DNA of 64,000 nucleotides from Planctomycetota bacterium (GCA_027493525.1 JAOSKN010000003.1:1922001-1986000), one strand, 5' to 3'; shown: positions 53,737 to 61,808, counted from the first letter of the stretch. Notes: generated by a model not told the origin, from the sequence alone. Program-made: numbers and translations.

Positions 53737-54894
53737 ATGGTTAAGCGTTTTAGTTTAAGGACACTGCTAATGGCCATGACTGCCACTGGCGGCTTGTTAT
53801 TTGTTGTTTTTTTCATCCCGATTTGGGCATTGAGTGGGCGATTTACTAGTAAGGATGGAGCAGTATTGGGCATTTGGTGTTCGGATAATTGCAATACTTT
53901 TGTGACCGGTTATGCAGACGGTGTTGTTAGGGTTTTTGATTTGGCGTCACCTGAATTGACATGTAAGGAAGAACTGCAAGTAAGTGGCCCAGTGCACCAT
54001 GCCTATCACTCTGAGAAGGGGAATTTAGTTTCTGGCGTAACCGGTTCAGGCGAGGTATTTATTTTCGATTCAGCGTCTTCCAATTTCATTTATAGGCAAC
54101 ATACCTCGAATACCTACCGGGCCTGGGCTGTGAGGTGGAATGGCAAAATTGCTTGTGTGATCAATGCGAGTGACCGTACAAGTCTTCTCCTGAAAAAGGG
54201 GCATTTGTTTGAAGAGGTAGACTTAAAAACCGATGATGTGCTTAGTAGTTTTGCATTTTGGGAAGAAGAGAGTACCCTTATTGTACAGTCGATAATTGGG
54301 AAAACTTATCAGTGCAATTTAGAAAATATAGAGGAAACTAGTTCTATGGTATTAGTTGACGATATTAACCTTTACCCGATGTGCGTTTTGAGAGAATTAG
54401 AAATGCAATTGGAGATGATGAATGGGTCAAAGCTAAGTGGAATAGGGCCGCTATTCAGTAAGGTTGATCCCAGGAGTATTGAAGTTCTGGATCTTCGTGA
54501 AAATCAAGAGATGTATGTGGATACGTTGGAATCTGATGTTCAAGTGATTGGATTTTGCCCCAATCTGCCTGAGATAATTGTTGGGACTATTGATGGATCG
54601 ATAGTTAAATATAGAATGCTTAGGGCTCCATGCCTGTTAGGTAAAATATCACATCCTATGTTTTGGATAGATGCTCTACTTTGGATTTTCGCGTTTGTTA
54701 GTTACCTTTATGATAGAAAAAATGGGCTCTTCTCAAAAGAGTGTAGATGTGTCGGGAGGGAGTGTATGAAATATTGTCAAAAGTTGTGGAGGCTCTTCTC
54801 CAAAGAGTGTGGGTGGGTCGGGCGGGGGTTAGAGTTCCGGGAGCATGCAGGTCAGCACTTTGAGGCGCAGGTATTCTGGAAAGTGCAGGCGTAA
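53737..54894 (+). CDS. Membrane-anchored WD40-like protein following the tail
   Basis: 385 aa from ATG at 53737. The N-terminus 'MVKRFSLRTLLMAMTATGGL' is the FSLRTLL anchor typical of planctomycete membrane proteins. It is followed by propeller-like repeats ('CNTFVTGYADGVVRVFDLAS', 'VSGVTGSGEVFIFDSASSNF', 'EIIVGTIDGSIVKYRML') and a second membrane segment near residues 310-325. The last about 55 codons run through two copies of a hairpin repeat and a 19-base fragment of the nearby IS end, giving repeated 'LFSKEC.CVGRE' residues, so the natural C-terminus is probably earlier. Low GC like the tail before it, 15 bp away. Confidence 0.65.
   Translation: MVKRFSLRTLLMAMTATGGLLFVVFFIPIWALSGRFTSKDGAVLGIWCSDNCNTFVTGYADGVVRVFDLASPELTCKEELQVSGPVHHAYHSEKGNLVSGVTGSGEVFIFDSASSNFIYRQHTSNTYRAWAVRWNGKIACVINASDRTSLLLKKGHLFEEVDLKTDDVLSSFAFWEEESTLIVQSIIGKTYQCNLENIEETSSMVLVDDINLYPMCVLRELEMQLEMMNGSKLSGIGPLFSKVDPRSIEVLDLRENQEMYVDTLESDVQVIGFCPNLPEIIVGTIDGSIVKYRMLRAPCLLGKISHPMFWIDALLWIFAFVSYLYDRKNGLFSKECRCVGRECMKYCQKLWRLFSKECGWVGRGLEFREHAGQHFEAQVFWKVQA
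54724..54760 (+). repeat. Hairpin repeat, copy 1
   Basis: GGGCTCTTCTCAAAAGAGTG followed by a G-rich stretch ending in GTCGGGAGGG. The CTCTT/AAGAG arms form a small stem. Related to the copies at 54791-54828 and 57190-57228. Confidence 0.6.
54772..54790 (+). repeat. 19-base solo fragment of the IS256-type inverted repeat
   Basis: TATTGTCAAAAGTTGTGGA is identical to bases 5-23 of the terminal inverted repeat of the complete element at 55451-56832, but no element follows it. It lies inside the end of the WD40-like gene between two hairpin repeats, consistent with a remnant of an older insertion. Confidence 0.7.
54791..54828 (+). repeat. Hairpin repeat, copy 2
   Basis: GGCTCTTCTCCAAAGAGTGT followed by GGGTGGGTCGGGCGGGG. 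Small CTCTT/AAGAG stem then a G-rich arm. Nearly the same as the inverse of 57190-57228. Confidence 0.65.
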
Positions 54895-55441
54895 AGCGTC
54901 CCCCTTTCCGATTGGACAGGGGCTAAGCGGCTGGCAGCTTGGTTGACGGGCCGGTCAGAGGCCTCCGGCACAAGGGCGACACTTTATCGACGGGCACGAA
55001 CTCGGCGGCGGTCTCCTTTGGCTGCCGTCTCCCGTTGATGGCCATAAGTTCAGGATCGAAGTGGAATGCAAGACGGTCTTCGACGGCCAGGAACTGTCGG
55101 TGTCCCTGAACCGCGACTACGACTTCACCGGCGCCGGCCCAGGCCCCGTTCGCGATCCTGACACCGGCGAGGAAGACTTTTCCAGCCGTGTGCAGCCGAA
55201 CGTCACGGCGCTGCCGCGTTCGGACGAAGAGGAGCGGCTGGTCGAGGTGTTCATTTCACCAAGGGCTGGCGCGGCCCCGAACGAGTGGCCTTGGGTCGAT
55301 GGGATCGAGACGGTGGCCTACGACCCGGCGACGTCGATGGCGACGCTGCGTCTGAAGCCGGAACGCCTCAACACGGACGATCCGGAGTTCCCGTATGTCG
55401 AAGACCCCGGCGTAGCGCCGGGGATGCACGCGGTCAACGGC

Positions 55442-55450
55442 GAGCCGGAC
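55442..55450 (+). repeat. Target-site duplication, left copy
   Basis: GAGCCGGAC directly precedes the left end of the IS element. The uninterrupted repeat copy at 51329-51337 holds this 9-mer once. Confidence 0.95.
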
Positions 55451-56832
55451 GGGGTATTGTCAAAAGTTGTGGATGGCGAGAGGAGAATCATGCGGCGTTT
55501 TCCTTGATGCCGTCCACGAAACGGATGCCTCGAATCACGTCTTCCAGCAGCTTATGGCCGTTTAGTTTCCGCCAGCGCTTCTCGGCAACCTGAGCGAGTT
55601 TGAACACCATCGCCAGCGTGGCTTGGCGCGTGCCGCAGCCTTTGGTCTTGTGCGTCCGCAAGCGCACCGTGGCGAAGGCGGACTCGATCGGGTTCGTCGT
55701 TCTCAGATGCGCCCAATGCTCGGCGGGGAAATCGTAAAACGCCAACAGCGCGTCTTGGTCCTTGAGCAGACACTCGACCGCCTTGGGATGCTTGGCTTGG
55801 TACGTCGCCACGAACGCATCGAACGCTGCCTGCGCATCCTTGCGCGTCTGGGCCATCCAGATCTGATGCAATTTCTCCTTGGCTGAAGGCTGTAATTTCT
55901 TGGGCAGGCCGTTCAGCACATTCATCGTCTTGTGAACCCAGCAACGCTGCACCCGGCACTTGGCAAAGGCTTTCGGAAGCGCCGCCCAGAAGCCCAACGC
56001 ACCGTCGCCGATGGCCAGGTCCGGGCCGTTCTTCAAGCCGCGCGCTTTCAGGTCCGTCAAGACCTCAAGCCAGGACTGTTCGCTCTCCCGCACGCCGTCA
56101 TGCACGGCGACCAGTTCCTTCTTGCCGTCGGCCGTGGCCCCCATGACCACCAGGATGCACGAGCGGTCTTCCTCCAGGCGGACGTTGAAGTAGATGCCGT
56201 CCACCCACAGATACACGTAGCGCTTGCCCGCCAAGGACCGCCGGTTCCAGCTCGCGTACTCGGAGGCCCAGACGTCCTTGATCCGCGTGATCGTATTGGC
56301 CGAAAGCCCCTTGGCTTGCGGCCCCAACAGCGCGCTCAGCGCCTCCGGAAAGTCCTGCGTGGAGATGCCCTTCAAATAGAGCCACGGGATCAGGTCTTCC
56401 ATGCTCTTGGTCCGGCGCAAATAGGGCGGCAGAATCTTGCTCGTAAAGGGCTCTCGCTCGTCCGAGGGGCGCCGGTCTTCCACGCGCGGCTGCGCTACGC
56501 GTACGGCGCCGATGCCCGTCTGGATCGTTCGTTCCGGCAGGTAGCCGTTGCGCCCCACCACGCGATGCCCGCGCTCGTCCCGCGCCCGCTCGAAACGCTG
56601 GAGGTATTCTTCCACCTCCGCGTTCAGCGCCGCGGCTAGCAAGCGCTGCGCGCCTTCGTTCAGGATGTGAGTAAGCACGTCCCGGCTGGACGCTTGCGGA
56701 TCGAGCGAAACCGTCGTACCCTGGCTCATGTGGCGTATCCTCCTGCCCTTGTGGGCGTGGTGGCCTTAGATCTCCACCAAGGATACGCCGCACTTTTCTT
56801 TCTCGCTCATCCACAACTTTTGACAATACCCC
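55451..56832 (-). mobile_element. Complete IS256-family insertion sequence
   Basis: 1382 bp bounded by 25-bp perfect inverted repeats; the left begins GGGGTATTGTCAAAAGTTGT and the right end is its exact complement. It carries one transposase gene and is flanked by 9-bp target duplications (55442-55450 and 56833-56841). Perfect ends and an intact gene indicate a recent, possibly still mobile insertion. Confidence 0.95.
55488..56729 (-). CDS. IS256-family (mutator-type) transposase
   Basis: 413 aa, the normal length for the family. DDE-type residues are recognisable in 'YLWVDGIYFNVRLEED' (first D), 'PDLAIGDGALGFWAALPKAF' (second D) and 'LRTTNPIESAFATVRLRTHK' (E). The segment 'CRVQRCWVHKTMNVLNGLPK' is the conserved C/H-rich block between them. 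It has no frameshift or internal stop. It catalyses cut-out or copy-out transposition of the surrounding element. Confidence 0.97.
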   Translation of the reverse strand: MSQGTTVSLDPQASSRDVLTHILNEGAQRLLAAALNAEVEEYLQRFERARDERGHRVVGRNGYLPERTIQTGIGAVRVAQPRVEDRRPSDEREPFTSKILPPYLRRTKSMEDLIPWLYLKGISTQDFPEALSALLGPQAKGLSANTITRIKDVWASEYASWNRRSLAGKRYVYLWVDGIYFNVRLEEDRSCILVVMGATADGKKELVAVHDGVRESEQSWLEVLTDLKARGLKNGPDLAIGDGALGFWAALPKAFAKCRVQRCWVHKTMNVLNGLPKKLQPSAKEKLHQIWMAQTRKDAQAAFDAFVATYQAKHPKAVECLLKDQDALLAFYDFPAEHWAHLRTTNPIESAFATVRLRTHKTKGCGTRQATLAMVFKLAQVAEKRWRKLNGHKLLEDVIRGIRFVDGIKENAA

Positions 56833-56841
56833 GAGCCGGAC
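56833..56841 (+). repeat. Target-site duplication, right copy
   Basis: GAGCCGGAC follows the right inverted repeat directly, matching the left copy exactly. Confidence 0.95.
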
Positions 56842-56956
56842 CTGTTCAACGTCGTCAGCGTGCGTCCGAGCACGGTCGTGGCGGGGCAGGTTGTGCGGCT
56901 GACGATCGGCGGCGCGAACCTTCCGGACGCGCTCGGCGGGGTGCGGACGTACCAGG

Positions 56957-56995
56957 TGCGGCGCCTGCAGCCGCAGGCGCCGCAGCACGTTTTTT
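56957..56995 (+). terminator. Strong intrinsic terminator at the core-repeat junction
   Basis: TGCGGCGCCTGC and GCAGGCGCCGCA form a perfect 12-base stem with loop AGCC, followed after a few bases by TTTTTT. It begins 8 bases after the point where the second core stops matching the first. It would end transcription coming from the left. Confidence 0.8.
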
Positions 56996-57441
56996 CCCCC
57001 TCCGGCGGAGGACCACAATTCGGGCGTCGGGGTCATGCAAATCGCGGCGCACGCGGGCCAGCGGCCGAAAGCCCGGGAAGGCGTATTCCTGGACCAGGTT
57101 CTGAGCGGTAGGCATACGCCGATTCATGCCAGAAACCAGCAGGGCGAAAAGCGCCGAATTCCCGCCCGTTCAGGCGATTAGAGCCCATCCCCGCCCGACC
57201 CACACCCACTCTCTTTGGAGAAGAGCCGGAAACTTGAGCTTCAACTTCACGTGCCGGCAGTTCGACGCCGGCGCCGAAGCGCTCCGTGACGCGCGCCGCA
57301 AAGTCCGCCTTCCGCCGGGTAATCCGGCCAGAAGAATCACCCAGCGCGGCGACCTACTCCCGCTGCCCCCAACCCTCGGCCAGGCCGCAGCTTCGACCGC
57401 CCCCGCCGCACTTTTCAACCGCCTTTCACCAAGAGTCGTAG
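56996..57441. other. Gap without a convincing gene
   Basis: About 450 bp of mixed sequence. A minus-strand frame from 57127 ('MPTAQNLVQEYAFPGFRPLA' after four residues) looks protein-like for about 45 codons and is then lost in the terminator stem, so it may be a truncated fragment; I do not recognise it. The stretch 57190-57228 is the third hairpin repeat. The remainder up to the end of the MFS gene shows no supported feature. Confidence 0.5.
57190..57228 (-). repeat. Hairpin repeat, copy 3 (inverted)
   Basis: On the minus strand: GGCTCTTCTCCAAAGAGAGT followed by GGGTGTGGGTCGGGCGGGG. It differs from copy 2 mainly by a short insertion in the G-rich arm. The three copies bracket the second core and the IS element. 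Confidence 0.65.
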
Positions 57442-58734
57442 CTACGCCGGATCTCGCGATTCCGAGCCGCTACGAGGCGGATCTGGGAGGTTCCTGAGTT
57501 CTCTCGCCGGCGAGCGCCACACGAGCATCAAGAGTGCCGGCGCCGCGCCTGCCACGGCGATGGGCCAGAAGGTACGCTCGCTGTCGGTCGCGACCCCGGC
57601 GTTGGCCCAATCGACCATGTACCCGAGCAGCGGCGCCACCAGCATCGTCGAGACCGAGTTGGCCTGCGATTCCAGCGAGAGCAGCGTCGCGGCGACCTCC
57701 GGCTTCGAGTGCGAGTCGAAGCGGCCGATCAGGACGGGGCGCCAGAGGTTCTGCGTCACGGACAGCAACACGAACAGCGCGACGGTGCCGCCTTCGAGGC
57801 GCAGACGCAGCGTAACGATCAACAGCAGAAACGCGACGAGCACGATCCACCAGAGCCGCCGCGCGGCGCCCTCCTCCCCGCCCCAGCGCTCCACCGTGAC
57901 GTGCGAATACCGCGACGCGGCGCTGGAGAGCAGGTGCAGGACGAAATAGACCGCGCCGACCACCACCGCAGTGCGCTGCCGGTCCGAGACAGAGAGGAGA
58001 ATCGGGAGCGAGAGGGCCGCTAATTTCAGGATCGGCTGGAGGTAGTCCTTCACCGCCGCGTATACTCCCTCGCAGCTCATGCATTCGCAGAGCAACCTCC
58101 TCAACATGGGCGTGCGCATTGCGTCGGAGGCCACCCTCCAGAGATGGCGCGCCATCTGACGGAAGGAGACCTCCGTCGAGCGGTTTCCGTCGAGGCTGGC
58201 TGGATACGTCGCCAAGTTGATGAGATTCGCGAGGTACGGCGCGATCGCGAACAGGAAGATGCTCCGGTAACTCCCGCCGTAAAAGACGAGCGCCGAGGCG
58301 ATCAATACGGAGATGGCGGAGCCCAGCTTCGACCAACTCCGCGTATAGCCGTAGACCTTCGTCCGCTCGTCGGCGCGGCCCTGCGCACGGAGCCAGTCGA
58401 AGATCATGGCCTTGTGCGTGCCGGTGCGGAACGCCTCGCCCCCGCCGAAGAAGAACATCCCCGCGAACAGATGCCACAGTTCGGCGCCGTAAGCGAGGAT
58501 CAAGAACGAGATGATGTAGGAGGCGAAAGAGACGACCATGCAGCGCCGCCGCCCATGCAGGTCCGCCAACGCGCCGCTGGGCACTTCGAAGAGATTGATG
58601 ACGACTTCGCGGAAACCGATTAGAAGGCCAATCTCGAAGAAACTCATCCCGGCTTCGCGGAACGCTAGCACAAGGAACGGCTCGAAATAGGTCTGATTCT
58701 TGAGAAAGCCGTAGAGTGAAAATCGAAGGATCAT
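57442..58734 (-). CDS. Major facilitator superfamily transporter
   Basis: 430 aa with about 12 hydrophobic segments. The loop-2/3 motif 'GALADLHGRRRCMVV' (G-x-L-A-D-x-x-G-R-R) is the MFS motif A. Other landmarks include 'FAGMFFFGGGEAFRTGTHKA' and 'YTRSWSKLGSAISVLIASAL'. The fold is certain, but the substrate is not; the set of charged loops does not point to a known subfamily by eye. No close partner gene: the upstream side is a long AT-rich gap and the downstream side is the rearranged repeat region. Confidence 0.88.
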   Translation of the reverse strand: MILRFSLYGFLKNQTYFEPFLVLAFREAGMSFFEIGLLIGFREVVINLFEVPSGALADLHGRRRCMVVSFASYIISFLILAYGAELWHLFAGMFFFGGGEAFRTGTHKAMIFDWLRAQGRADERTKVYGYTRSWSKLGSAISVLIASALVFYGGSYRSIFLFAIAPYLANLINLATYPASLDGNRSTEVSFRQMARHLWRVASDAMRTPMLRRLLCECMSCEGVYAAVKDYLQPILKLAALSLPILLSVSDRQRTAVVVGAVYFVLHLLSSAASRYSHVTVERWGGEEGAARRLWWIVLVAFLLLIVTLRLRLEGGTVALFVLLSVTQNLWRPVLIGRFDSHSKPEVAATLLSLESQANSVSTMLVAPLLGYMVDWANAGVATDSERTFWPIAVAGAAPALLMLVWRSPARELRNLPDPPRSGSESRDPA

Positions 58735-59074
58735 GAAAGTTAGTGTACTGCCCCACTCTCCTTGACATTTCTGCTTGGGCCTTTTGGCCGTGTTATATTT
58801 CCCATGTTTGTCACAGAGGATCTCTCAATATGCTCCTCGAGCATGCTCAAAATCCCCGGCGCAAAACCGTCCATCCGAATGGGTTCACTACACAAGCTCT
58901 CAAATCCTGTAATACTAAAATACACGTAACATGAATGACTCTTGTACTTGAACTGTATGAAACTCAATCACACGCTCTTCGGTCCATATCCATAACACCA
59001 ATCAGTATAATGTGTTAAATTACATGAATCCATGGCATGGTAATCGCAATACCAATTAAAAGGCACATCATATT

Positions 59075-59089
59075 TGAGAATGAGTTGCA
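59075..59089 (+). promoter_or_regulatory. Fur-box-like site
   Basis: TGAGAATGAGTTGCA fits the 7-1-7 layout TGATAATnATTATCA at 10 of 14 conserved positions. It lies about 225 bp upstream of the TonB receptor start. The match is partial and could be chance in an AT-rich stretch. Confidence 0.35.
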
Positions 59090-59209
59090 ATAGAATTTTG
59101 ATTATGTATATTGAGTCTCAGTTAAATTGATTTTTAAGCAAGGCGCCAAGTGACTCGGAGCATGGGCGGATCACGGACAATGCATAATTGATTGGGCAGA
59201 AAGAAGTTG

Positions 59210-59256
59210 CTGGGTCGTTCGCCATCCCTCGGGAAAGGTCTGAGCGAACGACCCAG
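59210..59256 (+). promoter_or_regulatory. Leader hairpin 1 upstream of the TonB receptor
   Basis: CTGGGTCGTTCGC (59210-59222) and GCGAACGACCCAG (59244-59256) are perfect 13-base complements around a 21-base loop that itself holds CCC-TC-GGG. Such a long perfect stem in a 5' leader suggests a cis-acting RNA structure, but it does not match a riboswitch I know. Confidence 0.55.
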
Positions 59257-59264
59257 GTTGCCGC

Positions 59265-59291
59265 AGGAGGTTGCCCACCTGGGCTCCTCCT
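59265..59291 (+). promoter_or_regulatory. Leader hairpin 2 containing a Shine-Dalgarno-like arm
   Basis: AGGAGG (59265-59270) pairs with CCTCCT (59286-59291), and inside it GCCCA pairs with TGGGC around a CC loop. The left arm is a perfect anti-anti-SD sequence. It ends 22 bases before the receptor start, so it could modulate initiation or act as an attenuator together with hairpin 1. Confidence 0.5.
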
Positions 59292-59313
59292 TTCATACAC
59301 GATTGGGGGGCAC

Positions 59314-61569
59314 ATGCAACGGGAGGCGGCTTCCAGGCAAGCACTTTGCTGGGCATTGTTAATTTTAGGATGTTGCAATGGCGGTGTCTTGGGTGGGGAA
59401 GAATCGACGGTCAAGAAGACCGACCCGCAGGAGGGCTCCGCGCGCGAAGATGCGGAGCAACCGGTTCCCGCCGACGAGAGCGTGAAAGTAGTAATCGAAG
59501 CAGACAAGGAAAAGAATCCTCTGCCTTCCAACGCCCCGGAAGCCGAGCGCCTCGTGGATCCCGTCCCTCAGACTGGAGTGAAGCGCGAAGTTTACGAGTA
59601 CCGCAACAATCGCCGCGTCGGCGACATCCTGAAACGTCTGCCGGGCATTACGATGGACGGCGGCACGGGGGAAGAGAACAAGGACATCAAGCTGCGTGGC
59701 TTGGATAAGGAATTCACGCGGCTCCAGTTCGACGGAATCCAACTCCCAGGAGGCGGCGAGAAGCGCGAGTTCCAAGTCAACCGGTTACCTTCGTTCCTGA
59801 TTGGGGACGTAAAGGTCATACGAAACCCCACGGCAGAGTATGAAAGCGATGGCCTGGCCGGCCGCGTGGCGATCGATTCCCGCCCCATTCCCGAAAAGCT
59901 CGTAGTCGAAGGACAAGCGGGGTTCGGCGGGTACAACGGACTTCATGGCGACTTATACGGAGGCAATGTGGGCTTTGGCCTGCGCCCTTTGAGCTGGTTT
60001 GGCATCATGGGCGTGATCGACTATCTGCATGAGCATGCCGTATTCAAAAAGCTTAAAAATATCTCGAACGGAAACACCGAATTCGAGGACGAAGAGCGGA
60101 TTAACGACTCGATCAACGCCTTTCTCGATGCCGGCTTCTTTTATCCCGATGGCGAAGTTCATGTGAAGCCCATGGCGCTGTACCTGATGAAGCCCAAGCC
60201 CAAGAAGAAGTTGAATCGAAACGGCGCGGGCGCGCCGACGGCCCTGGAAATCGAGAACGAAGAGTTCGACCAGTGCACCCTGGGCGGCTCGATCCATCAC
60301 AAACACCAGTTCTCGGATCAGCTTCGCTGGGAAACTCAAGGCGGCTACTGGAGCACCGTCGAAGCTAAGGATAAGGACAAACCCAGCTTCAATTTTCCCG
60401 GAGGCGTTCAGACATTCAGGCAATTCGACGACGAGAAGGAAGACAAGGAGGACCGGTTCTGGCAGATCAATTCGCACGTCGATTTGAATGCCGGCGATGC
60501 CATTAAGCACCGGATCAAGGTGGGCGGTTCCGTCAGGTTTCGCGAACGCTACAGGGAAAAGTCCGTGCTGCGGACCAATGCCGCCGGCGTGACGACCAAT
60601 GTCACCACGCCGAAGGACACGTACTTCCTGGAAGAGGACTATTTCGCCGGATATGCGCAGGACGAGATTACGCCCCTGAGCTGGTTTTCCATCACGCCGG
60701 GCGTGCGTCTGGAGCAAGTAGCGTTGAGGTCTCGCGATGCCGTGAGCCCCGAGGACGAGGAGGATTTCGTCGATCTCAATCCATCCTTGCATTTCCTATT
60801 CCGGCCCCGGAACGATACGAGCGTCCATCTGGCCTTTTCCCGCGGCGTCAATCGCCCAAAATTCGACGAACTGAGCCCCTTCGAGCAAGAGCAGGGAGCC
60901 GACGACCTCGTCATTGGAAACCCCGACCTGCGGCCGGCCATTTCTCATAACGTGGATGTGGGGGTGGATTATGCAACCAAACATGTTTTTGCCGGCGTGA
61001 ACTTCTTTTACAAGGAAATGTACGATCACATTCAGCAGGTTGACACGGGCATCGACCGGGACGGTCGCGACGTCCTGCAGGTCGTAAACGCGGGGGACGG
61101 CTGGCTCGGCGGCGTCGAACTCGAACAGCGGCTCAACTTGGGCATCACGGGAGTGAAGGGTCTGGAGAGCCTAACCATCTGGTCGAACCAGACCCTGCTC
61201 GATAGCGAGTTGGATGACCCGAATGGACTGGACAAGCCGTTCTTTCAGCAGCCTAAGCATATTTTTAACTTGGGCTTAGACTTCAATTACGAACCTTGGG
61301 GCACCATTCTGGCGCTTTCCTGGACACATACTGGGGCACGGCACGAATTCGCGGTGGACAAGACCAAGACCATTCTGCGCTCCTCCAGCCTAGACCTGTA
61401 CTTCCAGCAACGGATTCAGGAGCGCCTCTTCATTTTCTTCGAGGCCGACAACCTGACCGGCGAGAAGAGCAAGATCGAGAAGGAGTTGAATCTGAACAAC
61501 GGTCAGTTCTCGTACAAGAGCGAGGGAGGCGGAAGGAAGTTTTACATGGGCCTGAAATGGAAATTCTGA
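59314..61569 (+). CDS. TonB-dependent outer-membrane receptor
   Basis: 751 aa from ATG at 59314 with a signal peptide (to about residue 28); a longer frame from 59188 would cover the leader hairpins and is less likely. The plug domain is seen at about 85-200 ('VGDILKRLPGITMDGGTGEE', 'VKVIRNPTAEYESDGLAGRV'). About 22 beta-strand segments follow, including 'INPSLHFLFRPRND'-like barrel strands and 'HLAFSRGVNRPKFDELSPFE'. The protein ends 'FYMGLKWKF', with the terminal Phe typical of outer-membrane barrels. It should import a large substrate such as a siderophore, metal complex or glycan. The following [2Fe-2S] gene and candidate Fur box favour iron (inference). Confidence 0.9.
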   Translation: MQREAASRQALCWALLILGCCNGGVLGGEESTVKKTDPQEGSAREDAEQPVPADESVKVVIEADKEKNPLPSNAPEAERLVDPVPQTGVKREVYEYRNNRRVGDILKRLPGITMDGGTGEENKDIKLRGLDKEFTRLQFDGIQLPGGGEKREFQVNRLPSFLIGDVKVIRNPTAEYESDGLAGRVAIDSRPIPEKLVVEGQAGFGGYNGLHGDLYGGNVGFGLRPLSWFGIMGVIDYLHEHAVFKKLKNISNGNTEFEDEERINDSINAFLDAGFFYPDGEVHVKPMALYLMKPKPKKKLNRNGAGAPTALEIENEEFDQCTLGGSIHHKHQFSDQLRWETQGGYWSTVEAKDKDKPSFNFPGGVQTFRQFDDEKEDKEDRFWQINSHVDLNAGDAIKHRIKVGGSVRFRERYREKSVLRTNAAGVTTNVTTPKDTYFLEEDYFAGYAQDEITPLSWFSITPGVRLEQVALRSRDAVSPEDEEDFVDLNPSLHFLFRPRNDTSVHLAFSRGVNRPKFDELSPFEQEQGADDLVIGNPDLRPAISHNVDVGVDYATKHVFAGVNFFYKEMYDHIQQVDTGIDRDGRDVLQVVNAGDGWLGGVELEQRLNLGITGVKGLESLTIWSNQTLLDSELDDPNGLDKPFFQQPKHIFNLGLDFNYEPWGTILALSWTHTGARHEFAVDKTKTILRSSSLDLYFQQRIQERLFIFFEADNLTGEKSKIEKELNLNNGQFSYKSEGGGRKFYMGLKWKF

Positions 61570-61808
61570 ACGACGCGGCGTCCGGAAACGACCGCCTGAT
61601 CTGCACTTGCCACGGAGTATGCGCGGGCGAGGCGCGGAAGGCGATCCAGGAAGGCGCTGCCACGGTAAAGGCTTGCTTTCGAGCGCTGGGCCGCTGGCCC
61701 AAGTGCGGGAACTGCGTCGTGCCGCTCCGCGACTTGCTCGCCGAAGCGCAGGACGCAAAAACTCGAGTCGAAGAGGATACAAGGGTCGGATGGACCAGGG
61801 AGGTCTGA
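61557..61808 (+). CDS. BFD-type [2Fe-2S]-binding protein
   Basis: 83 aa, starting inside the end of the receptor gene (13-base overlap), hence probably translationally coupled. The cysteines C-T-C (in 'RLICTCHGVCAG') and C-G-N-C (in 'GRWPKCGNCVVPL') give the C-x-C...C-x2-C cluster-binding pattern of bacterioferritin-associated ferredoxins, with the usual helix 'GEARKAIQEGAATVKACFRA' between them. Known relatives pass electrons for iron release or serve as cluster domains of larger enzymes. Confidence 0.85.
   Translation: MEILNDAASGNDRLICTCHGVCAGEARKAIQEGAATVKACFRALGRWPKCGNCVVPLRDLLAEAQDAKTRVEEDTRVGWTREV

Larger units (their letters stand above)
54891..56949 (+). repeat. 668-bp direct repeat, copy 2, split by an insertion sequence
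   Basis: The halves 54891-55450 and 56842-56949 join to give the same 668 bases as copy 1; the intervening bases are the IS element and one copy of its 9-base target duplication. After 56949 the sequence departs abruptly from copy 1 and runs into a terminator. Confidence 0.95.
54947..56949 (+). pseudogene. Second displaced core, disrupted by IS256-type element and truncated
   Basis: The reading frame matches the first core (open from just after the equivalent stop, first ATG at 55061, 'HELGGGLLWLPSPVDGHKFR' before it). It is cut at 55450 by the insertion sequence and, even without it, ends at 56949 in the middle of the IPT-like domain ('GGANLPDALGGVRT'), so no tail remains. It is a clear orphan fragment and a possible recombination partner for the first core. 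Confidence 0.8.
58735..59313. promoter_or_regulatory. AT-rich intergenic region upstream of the TonB-dependent receptor
   Basis: About 580 bp between divergent genes. Short frames on either strand lack protein character. Visible elements are an inverted repeat ATGCTC-CTC-GAGCAT at 58830-58844, a Fur-box-like site at 59075-59089 and two hairpins in the last 105 bases (59210-59291). Promoters for both flanking genes should lie here, but no clear -35/-10 pair could be fixed. Confidence 0.5.

Noticed and set aside
56855-57127. Possible 90-aa minus-strand gene.
   Set aside because: Its second half reads through the terminator stem and the end of the core repeat; only the first about 45 codons look protein-like, so it is mentioned as a possible fragment.
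58740-58967. Short frames on both strands in the AT-rich gap.
   Set aside because: No ribosome site, no codon bias and no recognisable protein features.
59066-59087. ACATCA followed by an ATG-containing half near the TonB receptor, similar to the operator motif.
   Set aside because: There is no GGTGTA box and the spacing is off by one base; the local sequence is AT-rich.
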